Origin: Chiua virens
Taxonomy: Eukaryota > Basidiomycota > Agaricomycetes > Boletales > Boletaceae
Length of the DNA stretch: 64,000 bases
Direction: 5' to 3'
Assembly: GCA_019787685.1 (NCBI GenBank)
Contig: JAHNUO010000030.1
Location: forward strand, 124,001 to 188,000
This document shows positions 36,401 to 49,600 of this stretch, in pieces; within the stretch, counting starts at the first letter, position 1, and every line of letters starts with the position of its first letter. The notes under the pieces were generated by a model. It searched no databases, was not told the origin of the DNA, and saw nothing but the letters and a program-made list of their open reading frames with translations. The position numbers were made by a program, and so were the translations under genes.

Positions 36401-39252
36401 TTAAGAAGATCCGTGATGGCTACTATGGTGGTGTGGCTGGTTTTGTCTATACCATTAAATACCAGAAGCATGGTCTGCCTCACATGCATCTCTTGATCTT
36501 CTTAGAAGGGCCAGACAAGATTCATACTGTGCAACAAGTTGATGCCATCATCTCTGCCCAAATTCCAGATCCTCAGATTTATCCCCAACTTCATGCTATT
36601 ATCACCAGATCCATGCTCCATGGTCCTTGCTCTCCTCAGAGGTGTCTTGAAAACAATGTCTGCAAAAAACGCTTTCCCAAGCCCTTTTGTCCTCACACCA
36701 TCATCAAAGAGGATGGCTATCCTGACTATGCTCGCCCTGACAATGGCAGGACCATTCAAAAGAGGGAGGATACCTTTGACAACAGACATGTGGTCCCTCA
36801 TCCAAGGGAGCTGGTGACTCAGTTCAACTGTCATATCAATTTGGAAGTTTGTGGGTCCATCAAAGCTGTCAAATATATTCACAAGTATATCTACAAGGGT
36901 CCAGATCGTGCTACCATTCAGACAGAAGGTCATGATGAAATTCGCTCCTATCTTGATGCCAGATACATCTCCTCCACCCAAGCTTGCCATAATATCTTTG
37001 AGTTCCCCATGCACATGGAATGGCCAGCCATCTATCGTCTTTCTGTCCATCTTCCAGGCAGGCAAAATGTTGTCTTTCGTGCTGAAGCTGCTTTGCAAGA
37101 GGTTATCAACAATGCCAAGGACACTCAACTGCTTGGATGGTTCAAGGCAAATCAAGATCCTGATCTCATTGCTGCTGGAGCACATGATTACCTTTACCAA
37201 GATTTTCCCAAGAAGTTTGTTTGGCATCAAGGCCATGCTGTTTGGAAGATTCGTCAGAGATACAAGGCTATTGGATGCATGTATTCCATTCCTGCCACTG
37301 CTGGAGAGGCTTTCTATTTGCGTCTTTTGCTCACTGTGGTCAAAGGTCAGATTGCTTATTATACACATATAGATCAACATTGATCATTTTTTCTCATAGG
37401 TGCTACTTCCTTTGAAGATCTTCGTACTGTCAATGATCATCTTCATGAAACATTCAAAGAAGCTTGTCGTGCTCATGGTCTTCTTCAAGATGATAGAGAA
37501 TGGTTGTCATGTCTTCAAGAGGCTGCTCATTTTAGAATGGGTGCTCAATTACGCAATCTCTTCACTATCATTCTGGTCCATTGCTCTCCTGTGGCTCCTC
37601 ATCGTTTATGGGAGGCCACAAGAGATAGTCTTTGTGATGATCTTCCCTATTAGCTCATTCACACATATCATATTCCTGAGCCAACCCAAGATCAGATCTA
37701 TGACTATGGCCTATACCTCATTGCCAAAGCTCTTAGAAGACATGGAAAGCACCTTCATGACTATGCAAACATGCCTTTGCCACAGGAAATTTGGGATATT
37801 ATTGAAGGCAATCAATTGATCAATGAGCAAAGAGCCTATGATAGAGAGGAGCTTCAAGCCTTTGTTCAAACAGGTTTGGCTACCTTGAATCCTCACCAAA
37901 CCACACTCTACCATGCTGTCATGAATAGCATTGCCCAAAATCAAGGCACCATGTTCTTCCTTCACAGTGGTGGTGGTTGTGGCAAGACTTATCTCTCCAA
38001 ACTTATTGCTTCTGCTGTTCGTGCCAGAGGTCAAATTGCTCTTTGTGTTGCATCCACTGGTCTGGCCTCTCTTCTGCTCCCTGGTGGTCGTACTGCCCAT
38101 TCAAGATTCAAGATTTCAATTCCTTGCCATGATCAGAGCACTTGCAACATCAAAAAGGATGATCTCAATCATCAACTCCTTCAGCAAACCTCTCTCATCA
38201 TCTGGGATGAAGCTGCCTCTCAGCATCGTCATGTTATTGAGACTGTGGATCGTACTCTTCATGATTTGCTCAACAGGAACCAGCCATTTGGAGGTATCAC
38301 CATTCTCTTTAGTGATGACTTTAGACAGACTTTGCCTGTTATCCAACATGGTTCAAGAGAGCAGATTGTTCCTGCCACTCTCACTCATTCCAACCTTTGG
38401 GTCAACATGTCTGTCCACTATCTTCATCAAAACATGCGTCTTGGCCAGGATCCTGAGTCTGATAATTGGGCCCAACATCTTCTTCACATAGACATCACTA
38501 ATGGTGATCTTGCTCTTCCTGATCATATGAAAGCTGGTGACTCAATGGATGATCTTATCAATGCCCTCTACTCTGATCTTATTATTGGCAACAATTATCT
38601 TCCAGATCAGTACTTCTTGGATCATACCATTCTTTCCCCTAGAAATCTTCAAATGCATGAAATCAATGCCACTATTCTCAACTCTGTTGCTCCTCCAGAA
38701 ACATCCACCTATCTCAGTGCTGACTCTGTCACTGATAGAGAATATGACTACATCCAACCTGAGGTTCTTCATACCTTCAATCCCTCTGGATTTCCTTTGC
38801 ACAAACTGAACCTCAAGATTGGTGCTCCTCTCATGCTATTGCGCAATCTAGATCCCTTTCATGGTCTCTACAATGGTACAAGACTCAGACTATTGAGATC
38901 TACCCCTAGGATCTTGGAATGTCGTGTTCTCAATGAAAATGGTGATGGAAATGTGGTCTTCATTCCTAGGATGGCCTTGGACTCTGGTCTAGAAGATTCT
39001 CCTGTTCCCTTTCGTCGTCTCCAATTCCCTATCCATCTGGCCTATGCAATGACCATCAATAAAGCTCAAGGTCAAACTCTCAGACATGTTGGCCTCAATC
39101 TCAGTTCTTCTGTTTTCTCTCATGGTCAACTCTATGTTGCTCTCTCTTGCTGTACTCACCCTAGAAACATCAAGGTCTTATTCTCACATGAGGAAGATAC
39201 CAATGTAACAAATGTAGTTTGGTCAGAAGTCTTTAGAACTTTGAATATTTAA
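33420..39252 (+). pseudogene. Helitron Rep-helicase, copy 1 (1850 codons, two stops)
   Basis: Exons 33420-33421, 33479-33623, 33680-35503, 35560-36277, 36335-37345 and 37400-39252 total 5553 nt, an exact multiple of three. The start ATG is split AT|G by the first intron. Order: Pro-rich head; Gln/Glu-rich coiled coil (34150-34720); Ser/Asp/Pro-rich linker; zinc motif CPNCHALHF...CCLQG (35000-35100); Helitron N domain; HUH Rep motif HGLPHMHLLIF (36470); two-tyrosine motif YIHKYIYKG (36875); PIF1-type helicase with Walker A GGGCGKT (37970), WDEA (38200), FRQTLP and NKAQGQ (39060). Stops: TAG 34394-34396 and TAG 37651-37653, both CAG to TAG by comparison with flanking Gln repeats and copy 2. SGDFRQ reads SDDFRQ. 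Rolling-circle replication of its element would be its role; inactive as read. Confidence 0.9.
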
Positions 39253-39472
39253 CATCTACTTCATATTTATACTTACTCTTGCTTCTTTGTACAATCACAA
39301 TATATATATCTTGATACTGAATAAAACTTCTATACAACAAAAGACACTTGATTTTACAAATTGTGGATTTGAATTTTGATATCCTAAACAAATCTATTAT
39401 ACTTATTCAAATTCAAACTTTACAAACCCCCAAATTAACCTTACGAGGCAACGACTCAGGTGAAACGCCTCG

Positions 39473-41105
39473 TGCTGTGATTGTGCATTCATGGTGTTGC
39501 ACACTCTGGTATGTTCGTTTCGCAACCGGTCTATTTGATGCCTTCGTACTTACTCTATGTAATCTATTTGGGTACCATTCCCTGCTTTACATCCACTTGA
39601 AATGGCCCTGACACGTCCCGGTCACCCTGCTTGCCTTGACCCCCCCTTTTGGACCTCAAATTCTCTCTGGTACGTCCGTTTCGTCGCTGTTCGTTTCGTC
39701 GCTTGATACACACTCCATTGAGTGTATTAAGGTGCCATTCCCAACTTTACATCAACCTGAAATGGCCCTGACACATCCTGGCCACACTACTTGCCTCAGC
39801 CCCCCCTTCGACCTCAAATTTGCTCTGGTACGTCCGTTTCATCGCCGATCGATTCGTCGCTTTGTACGCACTCTATTGAGTGTATTTAGGTGCTATTCCT
39901 ACCTTTGCATCGACCCAAAACAGCCCCGACACATCCCGGTCACCCCACTTGCCTCAACCCTCCCTAGATCTTATTTTCGCTCTGGTATGTTCATTTTGCC
40001 GTCGATCAATTCATTGCTTTGTATTCGCTCCATTTAGTCTATTTAGCCACCATTCCTACCTTTACATCGACTTCAAATGGCCCCGACACATCCCAGTCGC
40101 TCCTCTTGCCTCCCTTCCCCCCTTGGACCTTAATTTCAATGTGGTACGTTCATTTCGCGACCAGTTGATTTGCTGCTTGGGGACCACTTTACTGAGTCTA
40201 TTTAGGTGCTATTCCTGTATTTACATCGACCCGAAACACCCCCGACATGTCCCAGTCGCTCCCCTTATCTCCCCTCCCCCTTGGACCGAAATTTCAATGT
40301 GGTACGTTCGTTTCACAACCGGTTGATTCGCCGCTCTTGGCACACTCTATTACGTCTATTTAGGTGCCATTCATGCCTTTATGTCGACCCGAAACAGCCA
40401 CGACACGTCCCAGTTATCTTACATGCCTTGACCCCCCTTGGACCTCAAGTTCACTGTGGTGCGTTCGTTTCGCCCCCGATCGTTTCAGCGCTCAGCACTC
40501 ATCCCATTGAGTATATTTAGGTGCTATCCTCGCCCTTACATCTGCACAAAACGGCCTCGACATGCCCCAAGCTGCCCCACTTGCCTCGACCCTCCTTGCA
40601 ACTCAATTTACTCTGGTACGTTCGTTTCACTACTCAATGATTCACCGCTTTGTACTCACTCCATTGGGTCCATTTAGGTACCAGTCCCGCTTTTACTTTG
40701 ACCCGAAATGGCCCCGATCCATCCCAGTCTCCCCAGTTGCCTCGATCCTCCCTAGATCTTAATTTCATTTTGGTATGTTTATTTCGCTGTCAATCGATTC
40801 GTCGATTCATGCTCACTCCATTTAGTCTATTTAGCCGTCATTCCCACCTCTATATCAACATCAAACAGCCCCGACATGTCCCAGTCACTCCTCTTGCCTC
40901 CATCCCCTTTGTGTCTCAATTTTAATGTGGTACGTTCATTTCACGACCAGTTGATTTGCCCCTTGGTGCCCACTCTACTTACTCTATTTAGGTCCTATTC
41001 CTGCCTTTACATCAACCTGAGACTGCTGCGACATGTCCCGGTTACCCCACTTCCCTTGACCCTTCCTGATTTCACTCTGGTATATTTATTTCACGATCAA
41101 TCATA
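39473..41105. repeat. 157-bp satellite, ten copies
   Basis: The marker TATTTAGGTGC recurs at 39565, 39725, 39883, 40040, 40199, 40357, 40514, 40671, 40828 and 40985, giving a period of 157-160 bp. Each unit has a CATCGACC..AAACGGCCCC block, a pyrimidine-rich CTTGCCTCGACCC block, and CTCTGGTACGTTCGTTTCGC followed by CGATCGATTCG. Copies differ by about 15-25 percent. Short frames across it are repeats of one another, not genes. Confidence 0.92.
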
Positions 41106-41273
41106 AATTGAACTACATGAGTCTACATTTGAATTTTGTACATACTTGAATACTCAAATAAAATAAAACCTTGCTCATAATTTATTTTGACTCAGATAAT
41201 CCACTACCTACTCAAATTTACAAACCCAAAAAAATGTAACCTTACGAGGCAACGACTCGGGTGAAATGCCTCG

Positions 41274-42050
41274 TTGAAGATGGATGAAGGAAAGGAACCT
41301 CCTGCTGGTGAGGTTAGGATCGTGCAACCCATGAAAAGAACAAGTACTTACCCTGATGAGGGGCTGCTCATGTCGAGGTGACGAATAAATATTTTCCTCC
41401 TACCATGAGGTTAGAATCATGCAAGCCATGAAAGAATAAGCACTTATGCTGAAGGGGGACAATAAGGGGGGTGCTCTGACACCGGTCATGATTTCTCTAG
41501 GAGCCCTGGGTCCATTAGGACAAGCCAAGGAATCTTTGGTGGGGGTAAGTGGGGGCCCGGGGCAGACAGTCCATGAAGGGTGATTAAGGATGTATGGACA
41601 ATAATAGGCACACTGGTACATCTTCTGACGGGAAGAACTCTGCATTAGGTGTTAGTTATGAACCTTGTGAGAACAATTATACTCCATACCTGATTTGGGA
41701 ACGAGGTATGAGATATCATCAAGAGTGGCATATAGTGAGCATTAACAATTAGGGGAAGGGATATTGATACCGCCCCCTGGTCCGATTGACTGTAAGTTTG
41801 TATCAAGCTTGCAAAAACAATTATACTTAATTTCTGACTTGGAGGGGCATGGATTGCAATGGTGACAAATGGAATGCTATGAGTGTCATTCATCATTTGT
41901 TTTGAGACAACCGGAACTTGGGACAAAGACAAAGTACTACCAGTAAGTATGGGCTAGTTCGACAGAGGTGGCATATTAAAGCTAAGTGAGTGGTTGAAAG
42001 AAAAGTAACAAATTACCTAAAGTGGGTTGAAATAGTGACTCAAAATTCAC
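41274..42050. other. no gene supported; diverged short direct repeat
   Basis: GAGGTTAGGATCGTGCAACC near 41312 recurs in diverged form near 41408. Minus-strand frames to about 95 codons (41932-41645) have no recognised motif. Confidence 0.35.
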
Positions 42051-42052
42051 AC

Positions 42053-42841
42053 CTCACCACTCTCAATATCTTTTTATGAACTCCTCAGAGAGCCGGAAAA
42101 CTTTCCATCTTCATCGTGTGCAGTGGAGATTTGATTTTGATGTCTTTAGCTACCAGTGCACTGTGGAGTATGAGATTAGCATGGTGCCCTTGGGTCTCCT
42201 TCTTGCATTGCAAACCTACTCCTGCTCGACCTCCTCATATCAGATTTCCACTGACCACAGGTGTTCTGCTTGCACACCTTGATGCTGTCTCAGTTGATAC
42301 ATATCTCGCCTTCTCACCCCAGATGATCACCTTTACAATGACCACCCTGTTGCACTCCCCCCTCAAAGTCTTATCCATCCACAGTACTAGGTTTAGCAGC
42401 ACGATGTGGAAAAAATTGTTATCATCGTTGACGCTGCCTTGCTTAGAAGACCTTCATTTGGATTGTGAGTGCCCCATGAAGACCTTGCTAGAATTTATCA
42501 AGTGTCACCTAACCCTCTCTAGCATCTCCTCCCATGAAAATGCAAATCACAAGTTTTCAGCATGACATTCTCCGATCGAGCTCCCATCCCTCTGCCATCT
42601 TGATGGGCCTGCAGAGTATATTTGTACCCTCGCCAAAAACCTTCACAACCCAGGATTGGTAAAGTCTCTGGTGGTGTCCTTCAGTGATTCTGGTTCACTG
42701 CAACTGATCATTTCTAAAGTCCTGGATTGCACCCAGCAATTTACCAACATAACCTCTGTCCAGATCACCTTTTTCACAAAAATCATTGAGGAATGTTTTC
42801 AGTTTCCTGAGTGTGAGAAACACACTTGCAATACCAAGTGA
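42053..42841 (+). pseudogene. F-box/leucine-rich-repeat-type relic
   Basis: The frame at 42116-42565 contains LTTGVLLAHLDAVSVDTYLAF..., LLHSPLKVLSIHSTRFSSTMWKKLL and LPCLEDLHLDCECP..LLEFIKCHLTLSSI. After a frame change it continues at 42580-42841 with LPSLCHLDGPAEYI...LVVSFSDSGSLQLII...CTQQFTNITSVQITF. The spacing of Leu in LxxLxL blocks and the LPSL.HLDGPA stretch fit the C-terminal part of F-box proteins expanded in basidiomycetes. No F-box itself is visible. At least one frameshift. Confidence 0.5.
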
Positions 42842-43174
42842 CTTGACATTGGGGAGCATGTAGGTTCATTCAATACCAGTATGAATGTATTGGTGAGCTG
42901 TCTGTTCTAACAACAGCTTGCCGACCACTAATGCCCTCCGAAGCCCTGTTGTGGAGCATGGCTCCAAGCTGTCCCAATCGTGCAAACTGTCAAACTAATT
43001 CCAGACATGTTGAATGATGAAGAATCACTCCGTGCTCAATTTATGAGCTTCTCCCCTTGCTGTGAGGGAATCTGACTTGTAGTATCCCCTTTCTAGTGGC
43101 ACTACGTTGTACCTTGTGAAATAGTGTATTCCTATAGTGTGGCGGATATGTATGTACTGTATCCTTGTTGTAAA

Positions 43175-43612
43175 CTAATTCTTGTAGCATCTCTTTGGAC
43201 CACTATCTTCTTCATTCAAAACTCCTATAGTAGTACATACAACCAGAAAAAGGGGTGTAGTGAGAAAATAAATAGGCATAGTGAAGATGTTTACTCCACC
43301 ATAGGACGATGTCAAACCAGAGATTAGGGAGATATACCCATCGTCGATATCTTCAAGTCCCCTCGCTTTCCTTGCTACCAAAAGCCTTTCTGATCTTGTA
43401 AGTTCCTGTTTCTTCATTTCATGAAGTTAAGGGTACTCACCCTATCCAACACCTTGATCACCAGTATTCCACTCACCCATGGCATACTTATTGCATGGCA
43501 GATGTTTCCTTGTGTCAAAGGAACAATCTCTAAATTGGAAGAATGGGTGTTCATCCAGAGACTGGCTCCAAAATCTTTGTATTCCTGGAAAGGATTCTGC
43601 ATCTTATCTGGG
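43175..43612 (-). pseudogene. CACTA Tnp2 transposase, C-terminal part (separated by Helitron 2)
   Basis: The minus strand reads PDKMQNPFQEYKDFGASLWMNTHSSNLEIVPLTQ...VIKVLDRV, a GTGAGT donor, and after an intron SERLLVARKARGLEDIDDGYISLI. This is the type of C-terminal sequence expected after the YLPMSA block that ends the main part at about 49996. The intervening 6.4 kb is Helitron 2, whose 5' TC starts at 43614. Read across the Helitron, the two halves can be joined in frame, depending on how the one or two bases at the hairpin edge are assigned. Confidence 0.65.
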
Positions 43613-43613
43613 A

Positions 43614-46600
43614 TCTAAAAACTAAAGGGAGAATGGTGCGGGAAAGTAGTCTGACCATACCTATCCAACGCTTTTTTCGCATATTTCACTTATTTCGCTT
43701 CTGTACTTACCCGTCGCTTATTTCGCTTATTAATACAAAGCTGCCTTTTTTGCTCAATGAAAACCATGTGGCTCACCTAAGTACCATACTGTTGTCCATT
43801 AGTAGGGCTAAAGTACAGCCACTGCGCAGCACCACCCGAGTCACGGCTGCACAGCCACAATTGTGTTGAACACGATTTAGTGGACACTAAAACTCATGCC
43901 TCATGTGCGCTGTGACATGTGTGACCAAAAAAATGGCTGGGTCATATATGGGGGAAGTAGGCAACTTGAGTTACATAACAAGTCAAATACCTTGACACAA
44001 CCTATCAAATTTGCTACACAAGGCTGCTACTTCAATTAGATTGAAGTATACACGAGTGATTGCAATCAAACCCTTCTCCTGCAGCCCTGTGTAGAGCATT
44101 TGTGGGTACAAAACTGAATATTGAGCTTGGAATCAACAAAATTATGTGTGTAATGGTGCAATCTGTGTACTATAAAACATCCTATCTAATAAATTTGATA
44201 ATAATTAGGACAACACCACCTACATCACCACAACGAGCACAACAAGCTGCTCGCCAAGCTGAGCGGATGCAACGTCAGATGGGTTCACCACCTGGACACC
44301 ACCAGCCACAACATGTCCCTAATGCTTTAATGGTATGTTATATTTGTCACATACTGCTATATAATATGGCATTGATTCAAAATTCAGCATCATCCTCCTG
44401 TACCTGTGGATCAATACCCAGGTATACCACGTCACCAGATTGAGCATCTACATGTTCAAAGGATACGACGTCTACACTCACCCCCACCACCTGCTGCACC
44501 ATCACATCATTTTGACCAGTTTGCTCCACCTCCTATGGGCTTTTCTACATTTGCTCAGCCACCCAGTGATATGTTTCGGAGTAGTGCTTTGGAGAACAGA
44601 GTGGATTACAATGCCAGATTGATGGACAACTTTAATACCACTCATCAAAATCGACGTAACAGAAGGTCCAATTGTTGTCCTGCTGTTGTTCAATCAATGA
44701 ATGCCCAAGCTGGTCCTGCACATTCTCCTCCTCCTCCTATCCAACAATATCAGGACACAATTGATTTTCAAAATCAGGAGAGACTACGGCAAGCACAAAT
44801 GCAACACATAGAATATAGGAGACAATTGGAACAAGAGGAGTATAGGAGGCAATTAGAATTACAAGAGCAGGCCTTGGAGTACCAAAGACTACTGGAACAC
44901 TGGCATCAAAGAGAATTGGAGCAACAACAAGAGGCACAACATAGACTATTGGAGCAGCAGAGAATATTGGATCTACAGCAAATACAACAACAGTTAGAAC
45001 ATCAAAGACTTGGACAATTGGAATTGCAACAAGAATTGGTACAGCAAAGACTATTGGAGCAACAGCAGCACCAGGAAATACAGGAACAGGAGGAAATCCA
45101 TCAATCTCAGGAGGAAAATGCAATCAGTCAAATACAACAGCTTTCTCAGCTTTTGGTTGAAGAAGCATTGCATGAACATAGTCAGCGTTCTGCGGAACAC
45201 TATGATCAAGATCAACAGAGACAACAACAACACCATCATTCTGATGCTGGATCTCCTCCTCCCTCTTCTCATGCATCCCCCAGACAATCTGTATCTAGAA
45301 GTCCATCACCGGGACCAGCTCCAAGATCTCCACATCCACCACCTCCTGATCCTGATCCATCTGATTCCAGTTCCAGTGACTCTGAAAATGCCCATGGTAA
45401 TCCACAGCCTCTACATCGCATTCCACCTGGTGGTAGAATATATACCGAGCCAGTTGAAGTGCACTCTCTTGGACCTATGAACATTCAATGTCCTAATTGC
45501 CATGCTCTCCATTTCATTTCAGAAAAGCTTAGCAACTCAGGTGTTCACAATCCTCGGTTTGGAATATGTTGTCTTCAGGGTCAAGTTGATCTGCCTCGCA
45601 TACAACAATGGCCACATGTCCTACAAGAGTTGTTTGATGACCCTTGAGATGTCAAAAACTTTAAGAAGAAGATTCGACAATATAACAATGCCCTGGCATT
45701 CACCTCAGTTGGCACCGACATGGACAACACTGCCATTCAAGGCTCTGGACCAGCATCTTTTCGTATTCATGGTGCACTTTACCATCTCATGGGAGCTCTT
45801 ATACCACCTGATGGAGTACAGCCATCCTATGCTCAGCTCTATATCTATGATCCAGAAGAAGCCACCAATAGATGTGCTCAACGCAATCCTCAGCTTGATG
45901 GCACCATCTTGCTTGATCTTCATACCACTCTCAGAGAAATTCATCCCTGTGCTCCAGTGTATAAACAGGCCTATGAAATTATGAGGGTGAGTACTTACAA
46001 TTATTACAGGATAAAATTATTCATGGCATTATATATAGGCAAAACCACCAGAAGAACATACTGATATTCATATGCGTCTTCATTTACAACAAGCAGCTGA
46101 TGCTAGAAGATACAATCTGCCTACTGTGGAGGAGATAGCTGCAGTCATTCCAGGAGATGGTTCAGAGAATGTGAAAGTGGATCATGACATCACTATCTCC
46201 CACTACATTATGTGCTCTTCTTTCCACATGGAGAGGAGGGCTGGCATTTGAACATACTCTTGCAGCAGCGCAATGGAAATGGACACTGCTCCAAGAAGGT
46301 CACACAACTTCTCTGGTATGCCTACAGACTTCATACACATCCACCTGAGATAGAGGCACAAAATCTCTTCAAAGGAGGAAGGCTCTTTTAACAATTCACC
46401 TGTGATGGCTGGGCATCTATTGAGCAGTGCAATCTCACCTGGGCAGCCAACAATCAGACAAAACTCAGAGCAAACCTGTATCAAGGATTGCAAGATCATA
46501 TGCATCAAGATGGTGGTGAAGGTCAAAACTTAGGTCAAGTTGGTCATGTCATCCTTCCTTCCACTCACAAGGGTGGGCCTTGCTACATGCAGCAGCTGCT

Positions 46601-49600
46601 TCAAGACTCTTTGGCCATTTGTCAAGAATTCAGAAAGCCTGACTTATTTCTCACCATGACTACTAATGGAAGTTGGCCTGAAATCTCTCAAAATTTGCTT
46701 GCCAATGTGTACATTTCAACTTGGACATTATTAACAAAGCCAATCACTCATTCTCATCTAGGTCAAACAGCTGTGGATAGGCCTGACTTGGTTGCACGTG
46801 TTTTTCATTCCAAACAACAAGCATTGTTGAAAAAGATCGGTGATGGGTACTTTGGACAAGTGGCTGGATTTGTTTACACCATCGAATATCAAAAGCATGG
46901 ACTTTCTCACATGCACCTTCTGATCTTCTTGGAGCTACAAGACAAGATTTCTACTGTGGAGCAAATTGATGCCATTATCTCTGCACAAATCCCTGATTCC
47001 CACATCCATCCCTAACTTTACTCCACTGTGTCCAAGTACATGCTCCATGGACCCTGCTCTCCTCAAAGATGTTTGGAAAACAATGTCTGCAAAAAGCGCT
47101 TTCCCAAGGCCTTTACCAATCAGACTATCATCAAGGAGGATGGATATCCAGATTATGCTCGCCCTGACAATGGAAGGACTGTTCAAAAATGTCAGGATGT
47201 CTTTGACAACAAAGTTGTGGTTCCTCATTCAAGAGAGTTGTTGGTACAGTTTGACTGTCACATCAACGTGGAGGTCTGTGGATCTATCAAGGCTGTCAAG
47301 TACATCCACAAGTATATCTACAAGGGCCCAGATCGTGCCACTGTCCTAACTGAAGGAGAGAATGAAATCCACTCCTATCTCGATGCCAGATACATATCAT
47401 CTACTCAAGCCTGTCACAACATCTTTGAATTCCCCATGCATATGGAATGGCCAGCTGTCTACCGTCTACCTATCCATCTTCCTGGTCATCAGTTTTTGAT
47501 TTTCCAAGCTGAAGCAGAGATTGAGAATGTGGTCAACAATGTCAAGGACACTCAACTACTTGGATGGTTCAAAGCCAATGAAGACCCTGACCTCATTGCT
47601 GCTGGAGCACATAATCATCTCTATCAAGATTTTCCCAAGCATTTCATTTGGAACAAAGGTCATGCTGTTTGGACAGTTCGTCAAAGATACAAGGCCATTG
47701 GACACATGTACTCTATTCCTCCCTCTGCTGGTGAAGCATTTTACTTGCGTCTTCTACTCACAGTGATCAAAGATGAGATAAATCATTATGAGTTTGTGAA
47801 ATAACATTCATATCTTCTCATTAATAGGTGCTACATCCTATGAAGATCTTCGTACTGTTGAGGGTCATCTGTATGAGAATTTCAAAGAGGCCTGTCGTGC
47901 ACGTGGGCTTTTGCAAGATGACAGGGAATGGCTTTTATGCTTAGAGGAGGCAGCTCACTTCAAGACAGGCTATCAGCTATGCCATTTGTTCATTGTCATT
48001 CTGGTCCATTGTTCTCCTGTGGATCCTCATCGATTATGGGAAGCCTCAAAGGATCATCTATGTGATGACCTTGCACGTCAACTCATTCGTATCTTTAATG
48101 TCATTAAGCCCAACCAGGAGCAAATCCATGACTATGGTTTGCATCTCATAGACCAAGAACTCAGAAAACATGGAAAAGGATTGGAAGACTTCCCTTCTAT
48201 GCCTAGACCACAAAATGACTGGGGCCGTCACAGAGGAAACCAACTTATCTTTGAACAAAGAAATTACAACAGAGAAGAACAACAAGAACAAGTTGACAGA
48301 GGACTTCCCACTCTCAATCCTCAACAGATCACTCTTTATGATGCTATCATAGATAGTGTTCTCAACTCCCATGGATCTTCTTTCTTTCTTCATAGTGGTG
48401 GTGGATGTGGAAAGACCTATTTGGCCAAACTTATTGCTGCTGGTGTTCGTGCAAGAGACAAGATTGTTCTTTGTGTGGCCTCTACTGGTCTGGCAGCTCT
48501 TCTCCTTCCTGGTGGTCGCACTGCACATTCACATTTCAAAATTCCCATTCCCTGTCATGAGCAAAGCACATGTAGCATCAAAAAGAATGATCCCATTCAT
48601 GAACTTCTCAAAGACACCTCTCTTATCATTTGGGATAAGGCAGCCTCTCAGCATCATTTCATTGTGGAGACTGTGGATCGTACTCTTCGTGACCTGTTGG
48701 ATCAGCCCAACCATCCATTTGGAGGAATTACGATTCTATTCAGTGGAGATTTCAGGCAAACACTTCCTGTTATCTTACATGGCTCAAGAGAACAAATCAT
48801 CCCAGCCACTCTTACCCACTCCAATCTATGGCCAAGAATGAACATTCATTATCTTCATCAAAAATGCGTCTAGGTCAAGATCCAGAGTCTGATGAATGGG
48901 CCCAACAACTATTGCAGATAGGTGTAAAAGATGGAGATATGATGCTTCCCGAGCACATGCATTGTGGTGACACTATGGCATCCCTTATCAATGCCCTTTA
49001 CTTCCAACTTCTCACCCAAGATGAGCACCTTCCTGATCAATATTTTCTGGATCATACCATTCTCAGTCCCAGGAATGAACAAGTCCATGAAGTCAATGTC
49101 ACCATTCTAGGCTCTGTTGCACCTCAGGAAAAGCTCACATACATCAGTGCAGACTCTGTGACAGACCCACAATACGAGTACATCCAACCAAAAGTCCTCA
49201 ATACCTTTAGCCCCTCTGGATTTCCCCTTCACAAGCTGGAGCTTAAAACTGGAGCACCACTCATGCTGTTATGCAATCTGGATCCTATGCATGGTCTTTG
49301 CAATGGTACTCGCTTGAGGCTCCTCAGGTCTACTCGCCAGATTCTGGAGTGTAGAGTGTTAGGTGGAGATAATGCTAACAATGTGGTCTTTATTCCCCGC
49401 ATGGCCCTTGACTCTGGTCTTCAAGATTCTCCCATTTCTTTCCGTCGTCTGCAATTTCCTGTTCATCTAGCCTATGCTATGACAATCAATAAATCACAAG
49501 GTCAGATAGTCAAGCATGTTGGGTTGAATTTGAGCTCTTCTGTTTTCTCTCATGGACAACTTTATGTTGCTTTGTCACGTTGTACTCATCCCAGAAACAT

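Larger units (their letters stand above)
31529..41273 (+). mobile_element. Helitron 1 (with second, outer 3' end)
   Basis: 5' end TCAAAAAGTGAGC at 31529, repeated at 31743 as part of a 214-bp tandem duplication. It is homologous to the 5' end of Helitron 2 at 43614 (TCTAAAAAC...), each time preceded by A. The Rep-helicase gene is 33420-39252. The 3' hairpin CGAGGC...GCCTCG is at 39444-39472, and a second copy at 41245-41273 follows a satellite block. The 41105-41273 tail is closely similar to the tail of Helitron 2 (49830-49995). A canonical CTRR end was not found, so the exact 3' base is uncertain. Confidence 0.75.

Noticed and set aside
36502..37380. 292-codon minus frame
   Set aside because: Antisense to the Rep domain of Helitron 1, whose motifs and exon phases are clear on the + strand.
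39348..41106. Chain of 66-148-codon + frames
   Set aside because: They repeat one another every 157 bp and belong to the satellite; no codon-level conservation beyond the DNA repeat.
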